A stretch of 6,561 nucleotides of DNA, taken from positions 1 through 6,561 of the forward strand of contig JALHEL010000101.1 of assembly GCA_022837205.1 (NCBI GenBank), written 5' to 3'. Source of the stretch: Leptolinea sp. (GTDB taxonomy: Bacteria; Chloroflexota; Anaerolineae; Anaerolineales; Anaerolineaceae). Made by a program: the position numbers and the translations under genes. Positions 1 to 5,007 of the stretch are shown piece by piece (the stretch's first letter is position 1; every line of letters starts with the position of its first letter). Below the pieces are notes generated by a model. That model was not told the origin of the DNA. It saw nothing but the letters and a program-made list of their open reading frames with translations, and did no database searches.

Positions 1-2
1 CG

Positions 3-680
3 AAGAAATTTGAAGCCCGCCGCCCCGAATTAAGTCGGAACGGTCATCCGGATGTCGATGCCGTTATTACTACTTCGGAACTGGCAAAAATGATTAAGGC
101 GGCCGGAATCGTTTTCGATGAGCTGTCCGAAGAATCTTTTGATATCCCCTATGGCTTTTCAACCGGCGCCGCGGTCATTTACGGTATGACCGGCGGAGTC
201 GCAACAGCTGTGGTTCGGGAAGTTCGCTACCTTTTGACCGGAGAACGAACAAGTGATTTGGAGACGGAGCCGGTCGAAGGATTCCCCGGGTTGATGCGTT
301 CATCGGTCACTTTACCTGACGGCACGGAGGTAAAATTGGGAATCGTCAGCGGGATGGCAAATGTTCAAAAAGTCATCAACGCCATTGACTCGAAAGAATT
401 GGAATTTGATATTGTTGAAGTGATGGCCTGCCCGGGTGGTTGTGTGGGAGGCGGAGGACAGCCGATTCCAAACGAGACTGAACAACGGGCAAAACGTAGA
501 AAAGGGATCATCACAGATGATATTCGTAAAGATTTACGGGTTGCTCATGATAATGTGCTGGTCGGCGAACTGTATAACAGATGGCTGAAGACACCCAACA
601 GCGAAATCGCTCATGAATATCTACATACCCATTATCAAAAAAGACCGCGAGACTACGAAATAACCAAAACAAAGAATTGA
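3..680 (+). CDS. [FeFe]-hydrogenase catalytic subunit, C-terminal part (5' truncated by window)
   Basis: This is the C-terminal 225 residues of a group A [FeFe]-hydrogenase, the enzyme that reversibly reduces protons to H2. The frame is open to the left edge, so the ATG at 90 is internal. The first residues, KKFE, are the tail of the second H-cluster motif (MPCxxKxxE), so its cysteine lies just outside the window. A TGAAVIYGMTGGV segment follows. The third motif, EVMACPGGCVGGGGQP, lies at about 417-467 and carries the two cysteines (codons 429-431 and 441-443) that in this family hold the [4Fe-4S] cluster and bridge to the diiron site. The C-terminus has the small-subunit-like domain ending AHEYLHTHY, as in HndD-type enzymes. 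The N-terminal iron-sulfur domains are off-window, so a monomeric HydA cannot be told from an NAD(P)-linked multimeric enzyme. Bifurcating HydABC/HndABCD-type enzymes are common in anaerobes, so that is an inference. A strong terminator follows, so this is probably the last gene of its operon. Confidence 0.95.
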   Translation, partial: KKFEARRPELSRNGHPDVDAVITTSELAKMIKAAGIVFDELSEESFDIPYGFSTGAAVIYGMTGGVATAVVREVRYLLTGERTSDLETEPVEGFPGLMRSSVTLPDGTEVKLGIVSGMANVQKVINAIDSKELEFDIVEVMACPGGCVGGGGQPIPNETEQRAKRRKGIITDDIRKDLRVAHDNVLVGELYNRWLKTPNSEIAHEYLHTHYQKRPRDYEITKTKN

Positions 681-698
681 TTTGCTCTTTAGAAATAT

Positions 699-737
699 AA
701 AGAGGAGAGATCTTTACGGAGAATCTCTCCTCTTTTT
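699..737 (+). terminator. Rho-independent terminator after the hydrogenase gene
   Basis: A perfect 13-bp stem pairs 699-711 (AAAGAGGAGAGAT) with 723-735 around an 11-nt loop, and the right arm runs into TTTTT at 733-737. It begins 18 nt after the hydrogenase stop. It also lies just beyond the 3' end of the oppositely transcribed ATPase gene. Read on the minus strand its tail is TATATTTCT, a poorer U-tract, so it may work weakly in both directions between the convergent operons. Confidence 0.9.
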
Positions 738-769
738 AATAATCGGTATTCAAGCCATGAAAGGGGATT

Positions 770-1396
770 TCAATTTTTTTCTGAATGATTATTAATAAAT
801 GGACTTTCTAAATAAATCAAATTGGCCGAAAATCGTTCTGCATCTTCAACATTATGAGTCGACAGAATAAGAGTTTTACCGGCGGATTCTCTCCTGATGC
901 ACTGGACAACAAGTTTTTCTGTATTTTCATCCATTTCTTTCAACGGTTCATCCATAAAAATTATGTCGGAATCTGCAGCTAATGCTCGAATGATCGCAAC
1001 TCGGCGTTGCATCCCACCGCTTAATTCGAAAACCGGTTTCTCAACCGCCATTGCATCCAATCCCACTTCGAATAATAAATTCCGAACTCTTTTCCGGTTT
1101 TCCTCTGTTGATTTCAATGGGAGCATACAATTGCACAAACCACTCAGATGCCGGCATAATCGATTTTCCTGAAAAACCATCGATATTCTGCTTCCCTCGA
1201 TCCCGGTTATCTTTCCCTTTTCGGGTTTAAGCAAACCGACCATCAGATGGATCAGGGTCGTTTTTCCGCATCCGCTTTCTCCCATCAGACAAGTCGTCTG
1301 ACCTTTCTGAAAAGCAAGATTCAAATGATCGAAGACCGGTAAATCTCCGAATCTTTTCGTCAAATTAATTATCCGGATTTCATTATCTATGCGCAA
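770..1396 (-). CDS. ABC importer ATP-binding protein (SsuB/TauB-like)
   Basis: This is a 208-residue cytoplasmic ATPase that should power the permease encoded just upstream. All nucleotide-binding motifs are present: Walker A GESGCGKTT (39-47), Q-loop glutamine 76, signature LSGGMQ (125-130), Walker B DIIFMDE (144-150, catalytic Glu150) and H-loop His181. The D-loop reads LKEMD rather than the commoner SALD, with its aspartate kept (155). The protein is shorter than typical SsuB/TauB proteins (about 240-260) because the region after the H-loop is minimal. The only start that preserves the first beta strand is TTG at 1396, which overlaps the permease frame by 10 nt. No good Shine-Dalgarno is seen, so translational coupling is likely. 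The ATG 13 nt further in is out of frame. As last gene of the SBP-permease-ATPase operon its role is clear, but its substrate is not. Confidence 0.9.
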   Translation of the reverse strand: MRIDNEIRIINLTKRFGDLPVFDHLNLAFQKGQTTCLMGESGCGKTTLIHLMVGLLKPEKGKITGIEGSRISMVFQENRLCRHLSGLCNCMLPLKSTEENRKRVRNLLFEVGLDAMAVEKPVFELSGGMQRRVAIIRALAADSDIIFMDEPLKEMDENTEKLVVQCIRRESAGKTLILSTHNVEDAERFSANLIYLESPFINNHSEKN

Positions 1397-2160
1397 CTTT
1401 CTAACTTAACCTGAACCTTTCTCAGTGCCCATAAGAAGAATTTTTCAAATCCGAAGCTGATTAAAATAATTACCGCTGTCCAGGCAAATAAATTACCCGA
1501 ACTAAGAAATATTTTGGCTTCATAAAGCTTTTCACCGATGCTGCCGGTAGGCAATCCGATCACTTCCGCAGCGATACCACTTTTCCAGCATATTCCGAGC
1601 GCAACTGTTACACCGCTTATGAAAAAAGGCATAACATCATGCACATAAATATAGCGAAATTTTTTCCATTTGGAAATTTTGAATACAGATGCCATCTCTA
1701 ATAGTTGTTTATCCGTTTCCAATATTCCCTGCAAGGTATTTGTATAAAGAATCGGGAAAACCATCAAGAACGCAATTACGGTCGAAAGCATAGAACTTGA
1801 AATAAAGAATAAAACCAAAATAATGAAGCTGGCAACCGGTGTCGATTTAATAAGCAATACAATCGGTTCCAATAACAATCGGATTATTTGAAAATTTACA
1901 GAAAGAATCGCGAATACAATTCCCGCGCATAAGCCGAAAATGAATCCCGCAACAATCCGTGTAAAGCTGAATAAAACAGTGGTCCAGAAAACAGGTTCCC
2001 GGACCAACTGAATAGCTGTTTTAAACACGACAATCGGAGAAGCCAGAAAAATATTCCAACCCGGAATCATACTAAGTGCCTGCCAAACGGCAAGCCAAAA
2101 CAATATAATCCAAAATCGCCGGAATGTTTTTCTCTCAGTATTTGAAATAGAATGCTTCAT
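1387..2160 (-). CDS. ABC importer permease (SsuC/TauC-like, BPD_transp_1)
   Basis: This is a 257-residue inner-membrane permease of the binding-protein-dependent transport family. It has about six hydrophobic segments, roughly at residues 16-32, 59-87, 96-104, 109-139, 182-200 and 223-242. The cytoplasmic coupling loop that docks on the ATPase spans about 155-178 (EMASVFKISKWKKF up to HDVMP). It corresponds to the EAA motif, with the usual glycine replaced by lysine. The ATG at 2160 is preferred over the in-frame TTG at 2199, because the extra 13 residues are polar, lie wholly inside the SBP gene and have no clear ribosome-binding site. With this start the gene still overlaps the SBP gene by 26 nt, and the ATPase overlaps its 3' end by 10 nt. 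Such nested overlaps point to coupled translation of one transporter. The length agrees with SsuC/TauC/ThiX-type permeases. Confidence 0.9.
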   Translation of the reverse strand: MKHSISNTERKTFRRFWIILFWLAVWQALSMIPGWNIFLASPIVVFKTAIQLVREPVFWTTVLFSFTRIVAGFIFGLCAGIVFAILSVNFQIIRLLLEPIVLLIKSTPVASFIILVLFFISSSMLSTVIAFLMVFPILYTNTLQGILETDKQLLEMASVFKISKWKKFRYIYVHDVMPFFISGVTVALGICWKSGIAAEVIGLPTGSIGEKLYEAKIFLSSGNLFAWTAVIILISFGFEKFFLWALRKVQVKLESCA

Positions 2161-3121
2161 CGGGTAGTTTCTCGCCCACTGAAACCGGATTTGCCTCAAA
2201 TAAGATTGTTAAATATTCACTCAAAGCTTTCTGCATCTCCTCGCCATGAATGAAAGTAATATTGCAGTAAGGAATAGCCTTTTTGGCAATTTCGGCATTG
2301 GGAATGATACCGAATTTTGCAATCAATGCAGCCGCATCATCCACGTTTTGATTGACATAGGACACGGAATCAGCCATTTCAGATAATACACTCTTCACCG
2401 TTTCGGGATCATTTTCCGTCAATTCAGTTCGGACTACCACGCATCCCGTAGCCAGCGGATGATCGGGATTTACTTTCTCCCATTCTTGGGTCAGATCAAG
2501 AGCTATTCTTACATCGGGTTGTTGCATCTGAACAGTTGTGACATAGGGTTGGGGTAATAATGCGATCAAATTTTTTTCAGATGCAAACATAGAAGCGATT
2601 TCGGTCGATTCACTTTTAAAAATGATCTCCACATCCTTATCCGGATCGATGCTGTTTTTCGTCAAAATGTATCGAAATACGTATTCGGGTGTCGTCCCTT
2701 TTCCGGTGGTATAAATCGTTTTTCCTTTTAAATCCTGAACGGTATGAATGGTATTCCCATTTTCTAATACATATAAAACGCCTAAAGCATTGATTGCGGC
2801 AACTTTAATCCCGCCGTTCGTTTTATGATAAAGAACGCTTGCCAGGTTACAGGGAACAGCTCCAAAGTCCAGCTCCCCCTTAACCAAACCGGTAACAATT
2901 TCATCCGCTGTTCCGGTCAAGGTAAATTGTTTCTCGTCCCCTGCCTGTGAATCTTCCATTAACTTTGCCAGACCCATTCCCGTCGGTCCCTTTAAAGCAC
3001 CGATCCGGATCGTTTCAGAAACATTATCTTGGGATTGAACATGAAAATTAATTGTATTAACGGTTATAAAAAAAGCAAAAAGAAAACTAACAATAATTAT
3101 CAATAATTTATTTGACTTCAT
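2135..3121 (-). CDS. ABC importer substrate-binding protein (NMT1/SsuA-like, unknown substrate)
   Basis: This is a 328-residue extracytoplasmic binding protein that should deliver ligand to the permease encoded downstream. A hydrophobic N-terminal segment (residues 6-23) serves as signal peptide or membrane anchor. There is no cysteine near it, so it is not a classical lipoprotein. The mature part has features of a type II periplasmic-binding fold: IRIGALKGPTGMG (38-50), DEIVTGLVKGELDFGAVP (73-90), DLKGKTIYTTGKGTTPEY (130-147), LPQPYVT (189-195) and a closing LPDEAFYF. I recall this KGPTGMG type from anaerobic Firmicutes genomes, usually annotated only as ABC substrate-binding or NMT1-like, so taurine, sulfonate or thiamine precursors cannot be assigned. 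The ATG at 3121 has a strong AGGAG five nt upstream on the minus strand. It is first gene of the operon, divergent from the LytTR gene, and probably controlled from the repeat-rich region between them. Confidence 0.9.
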   Translation of the reverse strand: MKSNKLLIIIVSFLFAFFITVNTINFHVQSQDNVSETIRIGALKGPTGMGLAKLMEDSQAGDEKQFTLTGTADEIVTGLVKGELDFGAVPCNLASVLYHKTNGGIKVAAINALGVLYVLENGNTIHTVQDLKGKTIYTTGKGTTPEYVFRYILTKNSIDPDKDVEIIFKSESTEIASMFASEKNLIALLPQPYVTTVQMQQPDVRIALDLTQEWEKVNPDHPLATGCVVVRTELTENDPETVKSVLSEMADSVSYVNQNVDDAAALIAKFGIIPNAEIAKKAIPYCNITFIHGEEMQKALSEYLTILFEANPVSVGEKLPDEAFYFKY

Positions 3122-3130
3122 TTTAACTCC

Positions 3131-3183
3131 TGAAAATATTGCATTTTGCTTATTTTACCTCATTCGTGAAAATATTATCATTT
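3131..3183. repeat. Direct repeat TGAAAATATT(AT/G)CATTT in the importer leader
   Basis: Two copies of TGAAAATATT lie at 3131-3140 and 3167-3176, 36 bp apart. Each is followed by a short variable piece and CATTT. The first copy abuts the Shine-Dalgarno of the substrate-binding protein gene. The second contains the AATATTATCA decamer also found in both arms of the nearby palindrome. They may be regulator-binding half-sites, or chance similarity in AT-rich DNA. Confidence 0.45.
3152..3181 (-). promoter_or_regulatory. Candidate sigma-70 promoter of the ABC importer operon
   Basis: Read on the minus strand, ATGATA (3181-3176) and TAAAAT (3157-3152) are separated by 18 nt and lie about 30 nt before the ATG at 3121. 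The -35 matches the consensus at only four of six positions. It overlaps one AATATTATCA decamer, so a protein bound there could block or contact polymerase. A second, weaker option is TTGATA in the palindrome arm with TTTAAA 17 nt downstream. Confidence 0.3.
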
Positions 3184-3208
3184 ACTATGATTTAAAAAAA
3201 GGGGAACA

Positions 3209-3239
3209 AATATTATCAAAATCAAATTTTGATAATATT
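3209..3239. promoter_or_regulatory. Perfect 14-bp inverted repeat, candidate operator
   Basis: The arms AATATTATCAAAAT (3209-3222) and ATTTTGATAATATT (3226-3239) match perfectly around a CAA spacer. The element lies between the divergent importer and LytTR genes, 125 nt upstream of the LytTR start. No U-tract follows on either strand and no gene ends here, so a terminator is unlikely. A binding site for a dimeric regulator is the better reading. LytTR proteins usually bind direct repeats, so the cognate protein could be a different one encoded elsewhere. Confidence 0.6.
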
Positions 3240-3350
3240 CATTTATAAAATTTCTTTCTCAGATGATTTCTTGCATTTCAACGCATATTTTCTGCCACTT
3301 ACCGATTTTTTGCTGACGAATGAAACGCTATATGTTAATATTTGCTCAAA

Positions 3351-3355
3351 AGGAG
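3351..3355 (+). promoter_or_regulatory. Shine-Dalgarno deciding the LytTR start
   Basis: AGGAG stands eight nt before TTG at 3364. This favours that TTG over the upstream in-frame TTG at 3229, which lies inside the palindrome and would add 45 residues unlike the family. Confidence 0.75.
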
Positions 3356-3363
3356 AAAATTCA

Positions 3364-3798
3364 TTGAAAGTCGAAATCAAGATATTAGAAGATATTATCG
3401 AGCCATATGCAATTATATATACAAGTGCCCTGACCGATGAAATCCAAAAAGCGGCGACTCTGATTTCAATACAGGAAAATGCCGTTCCTGTTATGCTCGA
3501 AGAAAAAATATTTATGCTCAAACCGGATGAAATCTTTATGGCACGAGTGGAAAATAATTCGCTGGCAATATACAGTGAATCAAGAAGGTATCTCTGTAAA
3601 AAAAGATTATATGAGATTTCTGAAATTCTCGGCGCCGGTTTTATGCAGATTTCAAAATCGACGGTCGTAAATCTTTCAGAGGTGGATTATATCGAACCTT
3701 TTTTCAACGGGATGGTGAATCTCAAGTTGAAAAACGGTCTATCCGACTATATCTCAAGAAAATATATGAAAGATTTCAAGAGATATTTTGGTTTATAA
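3364..3798 (+). CDS. Small LytTR-domain DNA-binding regulator
   Basis: This is a 144-residue transcription regulator consisting of a short N-terminal region (1-45) and a LytTR DNA-binding domain (about 47-143). Visible family features are the strand MLKPDEIFMARVENN, the segment FMQISKSTVVNLSEVDYI (93-110) matching the usual F-x-R-I-H-R-S-x-x-V-N core, and the end SRKYMKDFKRYFGL (131-144). There is no response-regulator receiver domain, so it is not a standard two-component regulator. The N-terminus MKVEIKI..EPYAIIYT..TDEI is typical of the stand-alone class that includes BrsR and HdrR of streptococci. The start is TTG at 3364, chosen for its AGGAG and family length. Twelve nt downstream begins a DUF3021 membrane protein, the usual partner of this class. 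Autoregulation, and possibly control of the divergent importer, is inferred from the context. Confidence 0.9.
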   Translation: MKVEIKILEDIIEPYAIIYTSALTDEIQKAATLISIQENAVPVMLEEKIFMLKPDEIFMARVENNSLAIYSESRRYLCKKRLYEISEILGAGFMQISKSTVVNLSEVDYIEPFFNGMVNLKLKNGLSDYISRKYMKDFKRYFGL

Positions 3799-3810
3799 AA
3801 GGAGAAGATA

Positions 3811-4248
3811 ATGATAGAAATTATAAAGCGAATCATCGAGGGGATAGTAATAGGCTGCACCATCTTTACAATAATCGGGATCATTTTTTGCCTGGTCAAC
3901 GGAACGGATACCGCATTCGGCGATCCTGATTATGGATTTGTAAAAATGGCAATATGTTCAATGGTTGTAGGATTGGGTTTTTCTCTCCCAACCTTCATCT
4001 ATGATGATCAAAAAATCACAAAACCGTTACAAACGCTTATCCATTTGTCAATTGGTTTTATCATTTTCGGTTTGGTGGCTTTCTATGCAAAATGGGTACC
4101 GGTCGAGAGCGGAATTAAGGAAATCGTCGTTTTTATCATCCTATCAATTTTGTCGACCTTGGCGATTTGGTACTGCTTCTATTTGTATTACAAAAATGAA
4201 GCGAGAAAAATTAATGACGATATCCGAAAAAAACAAAACAAAAATTGA
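3811..4248 (+). CDS. DUF3021 family membrane protein, probable LytTR partner/inhibitor
   Basis: This is a 145-residue integral membrane protein with four predicted helices at about 8-28, 44-62, 73-95 and 104-127. It has a loop with IYDDQKITKPLQTLIHLSIG (63-82) typical of DUF3021, and a basic Lys/Arg/Asn-rich cytoplasmic tail (128-145). The ATG at 3811 has AGGAGA five nt upstream. It follows the LytTR gene by 12 nt, so the two are cotranscribed. In studied LytTR regulatory systems (HdrRM and BrsRM of Streptococcus mutans) the membrane partner antagonises its LytTR protein, and loss of that inhibition activates the regulon. By analogy this protein may sequester the upstream regulator until a signal arrives. 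Neither ligand nor mechanism can be read from the sequence. The family call rests on length, topology, the IYDD..LH segment and the LytTR neighbour. Confidence 0.85.
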   Translation: MIEIIKRIIEGIVIGCTIFTIIGIIFCLVNGTDTAFGDPDYGFVKMAICSMVVGLGFSLPTFIYDDQKITKPLQTLIHLSIGFIIFGLVAFYAKWVPVESGIKEIVVFIILSILSTLAIWYCFYLYYKNEARKINDDIRKKQNKN

Positions 4249-4276
4249 ACAAATTTTTGAACCTCCTTTTCAATGG

Positions 4277-4311
4277 ATGACAGAATCGCCGGCACCTTAT
4301 CGGAATGACAG
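4277..4311. repeat. Short direct repeat ATGACAG in the gap before rplI
   Basis: ATGACAG occurs at 4277-4283 and 4305-4311, 28 bp apart, flanking ATCGCCGGCACCTTATC. The stretch from 4249 to 4348 is non-coding and otherwise shows only a weak AT hairpin. It could be the remnant of a dispersed intergenic repeat or chance. Confidence 0.25.
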
Positions 4312-4348
4312 TCTTGCTGAATAACAACACAACCCGTCATAGCCACAA

Positions 4349-4377
4349 TTGACCCGTTTCCAATTATTTGGTAGAAT
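4349..4377 (+). promoter_or_regulatory. Sigma-70-type promoter for rplI
   Basis: TTGACC (4349-4354) and TAGAAT (4372-4377) are separated by exactly 17 nt, each one base from consensus. Transcription should start near 4384, giving a leader of about 55 nt before the rplI ATG. This separates rplI from the LytTR/DUF3021 operon. Confidence 0.8.
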
Positions 4378-4385
4378 ACTGTTCG

Positions 4386-4407
4386 CCGATGTTGTACCCT
4401 TCATCGG
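4386..4407 (+). promoter_or_regulatory. Small hairpin at the 5' end of the rplI leader
   Basis: CCGATG (4386-4391) pairs with CATCGG (4402-4407) around a 10-nt loop, almost at the predicted 5' end of the mRNA. No U-tract follows, so it is not a terminator. It may protect the transcript or be a regulatory leader element. Confidence 0.35.
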
Positions 4408-4439
4408 AAAATATATCTAAAATAAGGAAGGGCTTGAAA

Positions 4440-4937
4440 ATGAAAGTATTATTGTTAAAAGATGTCTATAAACTCGGACATGCGGGTGATGTTAAGAAAG
4501 TTGCGGACGGATACGCGCGCAACTATTTGATTCCACAAGGTCTTGTTACGATGGCGACTCCCGGTGCCATTAAACAGGCGGATCAAATCAAACAAAAAGC
4601 GGATGCGATTCGTTCTCAACTGAATACCGAAATGAGTTCTTTATTCGAAAAGATCGACGGGATGGTTATAACTTTTGCCAGCAAAGCCGGAGAAACCGGC
4701 AAATTATACGGATCAATCACTCCGCAAATGATCGTTGATGCGATCAATGAGAAATCCGGCGCCTCAATCGAAAAGCGGCAGTTGGAAGTTGAACCGATTC
4801 GAACCTTGGGGGAACACCATGTTACCGTTCGATTGACTGTTGATATTGTTCCGACCGTTAAAGTGATTGTTCATCGTGAGGGTGAAAAGGTCAATCTGGA
4901 ATCTCTTGTGACCGAAGAACCTGAAAAAGCAGAATAA
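4440..4937 (+). CDS. rplI: 50S ribosomal protein bL9
   Basis: This is a 165-residue protein of the large ribosomal subunit that binds 23S rRNA near the L1 stalk. The N-terminal RNA-binding domain starts MKVLLLKDVYKLG and carries the complete L9 signature at 13-34 (G..G....V..GY..NYL...G). A long connecting helix follows (about 40-75, rich in Gln, Lys and Glu), then the C-terminal domain (about 78-149, with FASKAGETGKLYGSIT and later TVKVIVH). The last 15 residues are an acidic tail. The length is slightly above the usual 147-150 because of this tail. The ATG at 4440 is preceded by AGGAAGG with an 8-nt spacer. The gene has its own promoter and a terminator directly behind it, so it appears monocistronic. 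It is not in the common rpsF-ssb-rpsR-rplI cluster within this window. Confidence 0.98.
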   Translation: MKVLLLKDVYKLGHAGDVKKVADGYARNYLIPQGLVTMATPGAIKQADQIKQKADAIRSQLNTEMSSLFEKIDGMVITFASKAGETGKLYGSITPQMIVDAINEKSGASIEKRQLEVEPIRTLGEHHVTVRLTVDIVPTVKVIVHREGEKVNLESLVTEEPEKAE

Positions 4938-4960
4938 ATTACTATTTTATATACAATCGG

Positions 4961-4994
4961 AAGAAGGTCAGGCATGTACTGGCCTTTTTCTTTT
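4961..4994 (+). terminator. Rho-independent terminator after rplI
   Basis: AAGGTCAG (4964-4971) pairs with CTGGCCTT (4979-4986), with one G-U pair and a 7-nt loop. Outer A/G-U pairs extend the stem, and the T-rich run TTTTTCTTTT occupies 4985-4994. It ends only about 14 nt before the rodZ start codon and merges with the TATAAT box there. Confidence 0.85.
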
Positions 4995-4999
4995 ATAAT
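4994..4999 (+). promoter_or_regulatory. Exact TATAAT -10 box, probable leaderless rodZ transcript
   Basis: A perfect TATAAT ends 8 nt before the ATG at 5008. Transcription would start at about 5006-5008, on or beside the start codon. No Shine-Dalgarno is present upstream, which fits a leaderless mRNA. The -35 region, which would lie at about 4971-4976 (GGCATG) in the terminator loop, is poor, so the promoter call is moderate. Confidence 0.55.
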
Positions 5000-5007
5000 T
5001 ACCCAAT

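Noticed and set aside
897..1172. Open frame of 91 codons on the plus strand opposite the ATPase gene
   Set aside because: It is antisense to the conserved Walker B, signature and Q-loop region. Its product resembles no known protein and it has no ribosome-binding site.
3209..3239. Palindrome read as a Fur box because it contains GATAAT and ATTATC
   Set aside because: The halves face the wrong way and are too far apart for the TGATAATNATTATCA consensus, so iron regulation is not supported.
3229..3363. N-terminal extension of the LytTR gene from TTG at 3229
   Set aside because: The added 45 residues begin inside the palindrome, lack a ribosome-binding site and do not fit the family length. 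AGGAG supports TTG at 3364.
3243..3521. Minus-strand open frame overlapping the LytTR 5' region
   Set aside because: It lies antisense to the LytTR coding region and shows no recognisable motif.
4239..4259. AT hairpin CAAAAATT/AATTTTTG at the DUF3021 stop codon as a terminator
   Set aside because: The stem is almost only A-T, overlaps the stop codon and has no U-tract behind it, so termination cannot be supported.
4001..4324. Frame of 107 codons overlapping DUF3021 and extending into the gap before rplI
   Set aside because: It is a shifted-frame shadow of the DUF3021 gene with no ribosome-binding site or family resemblance.
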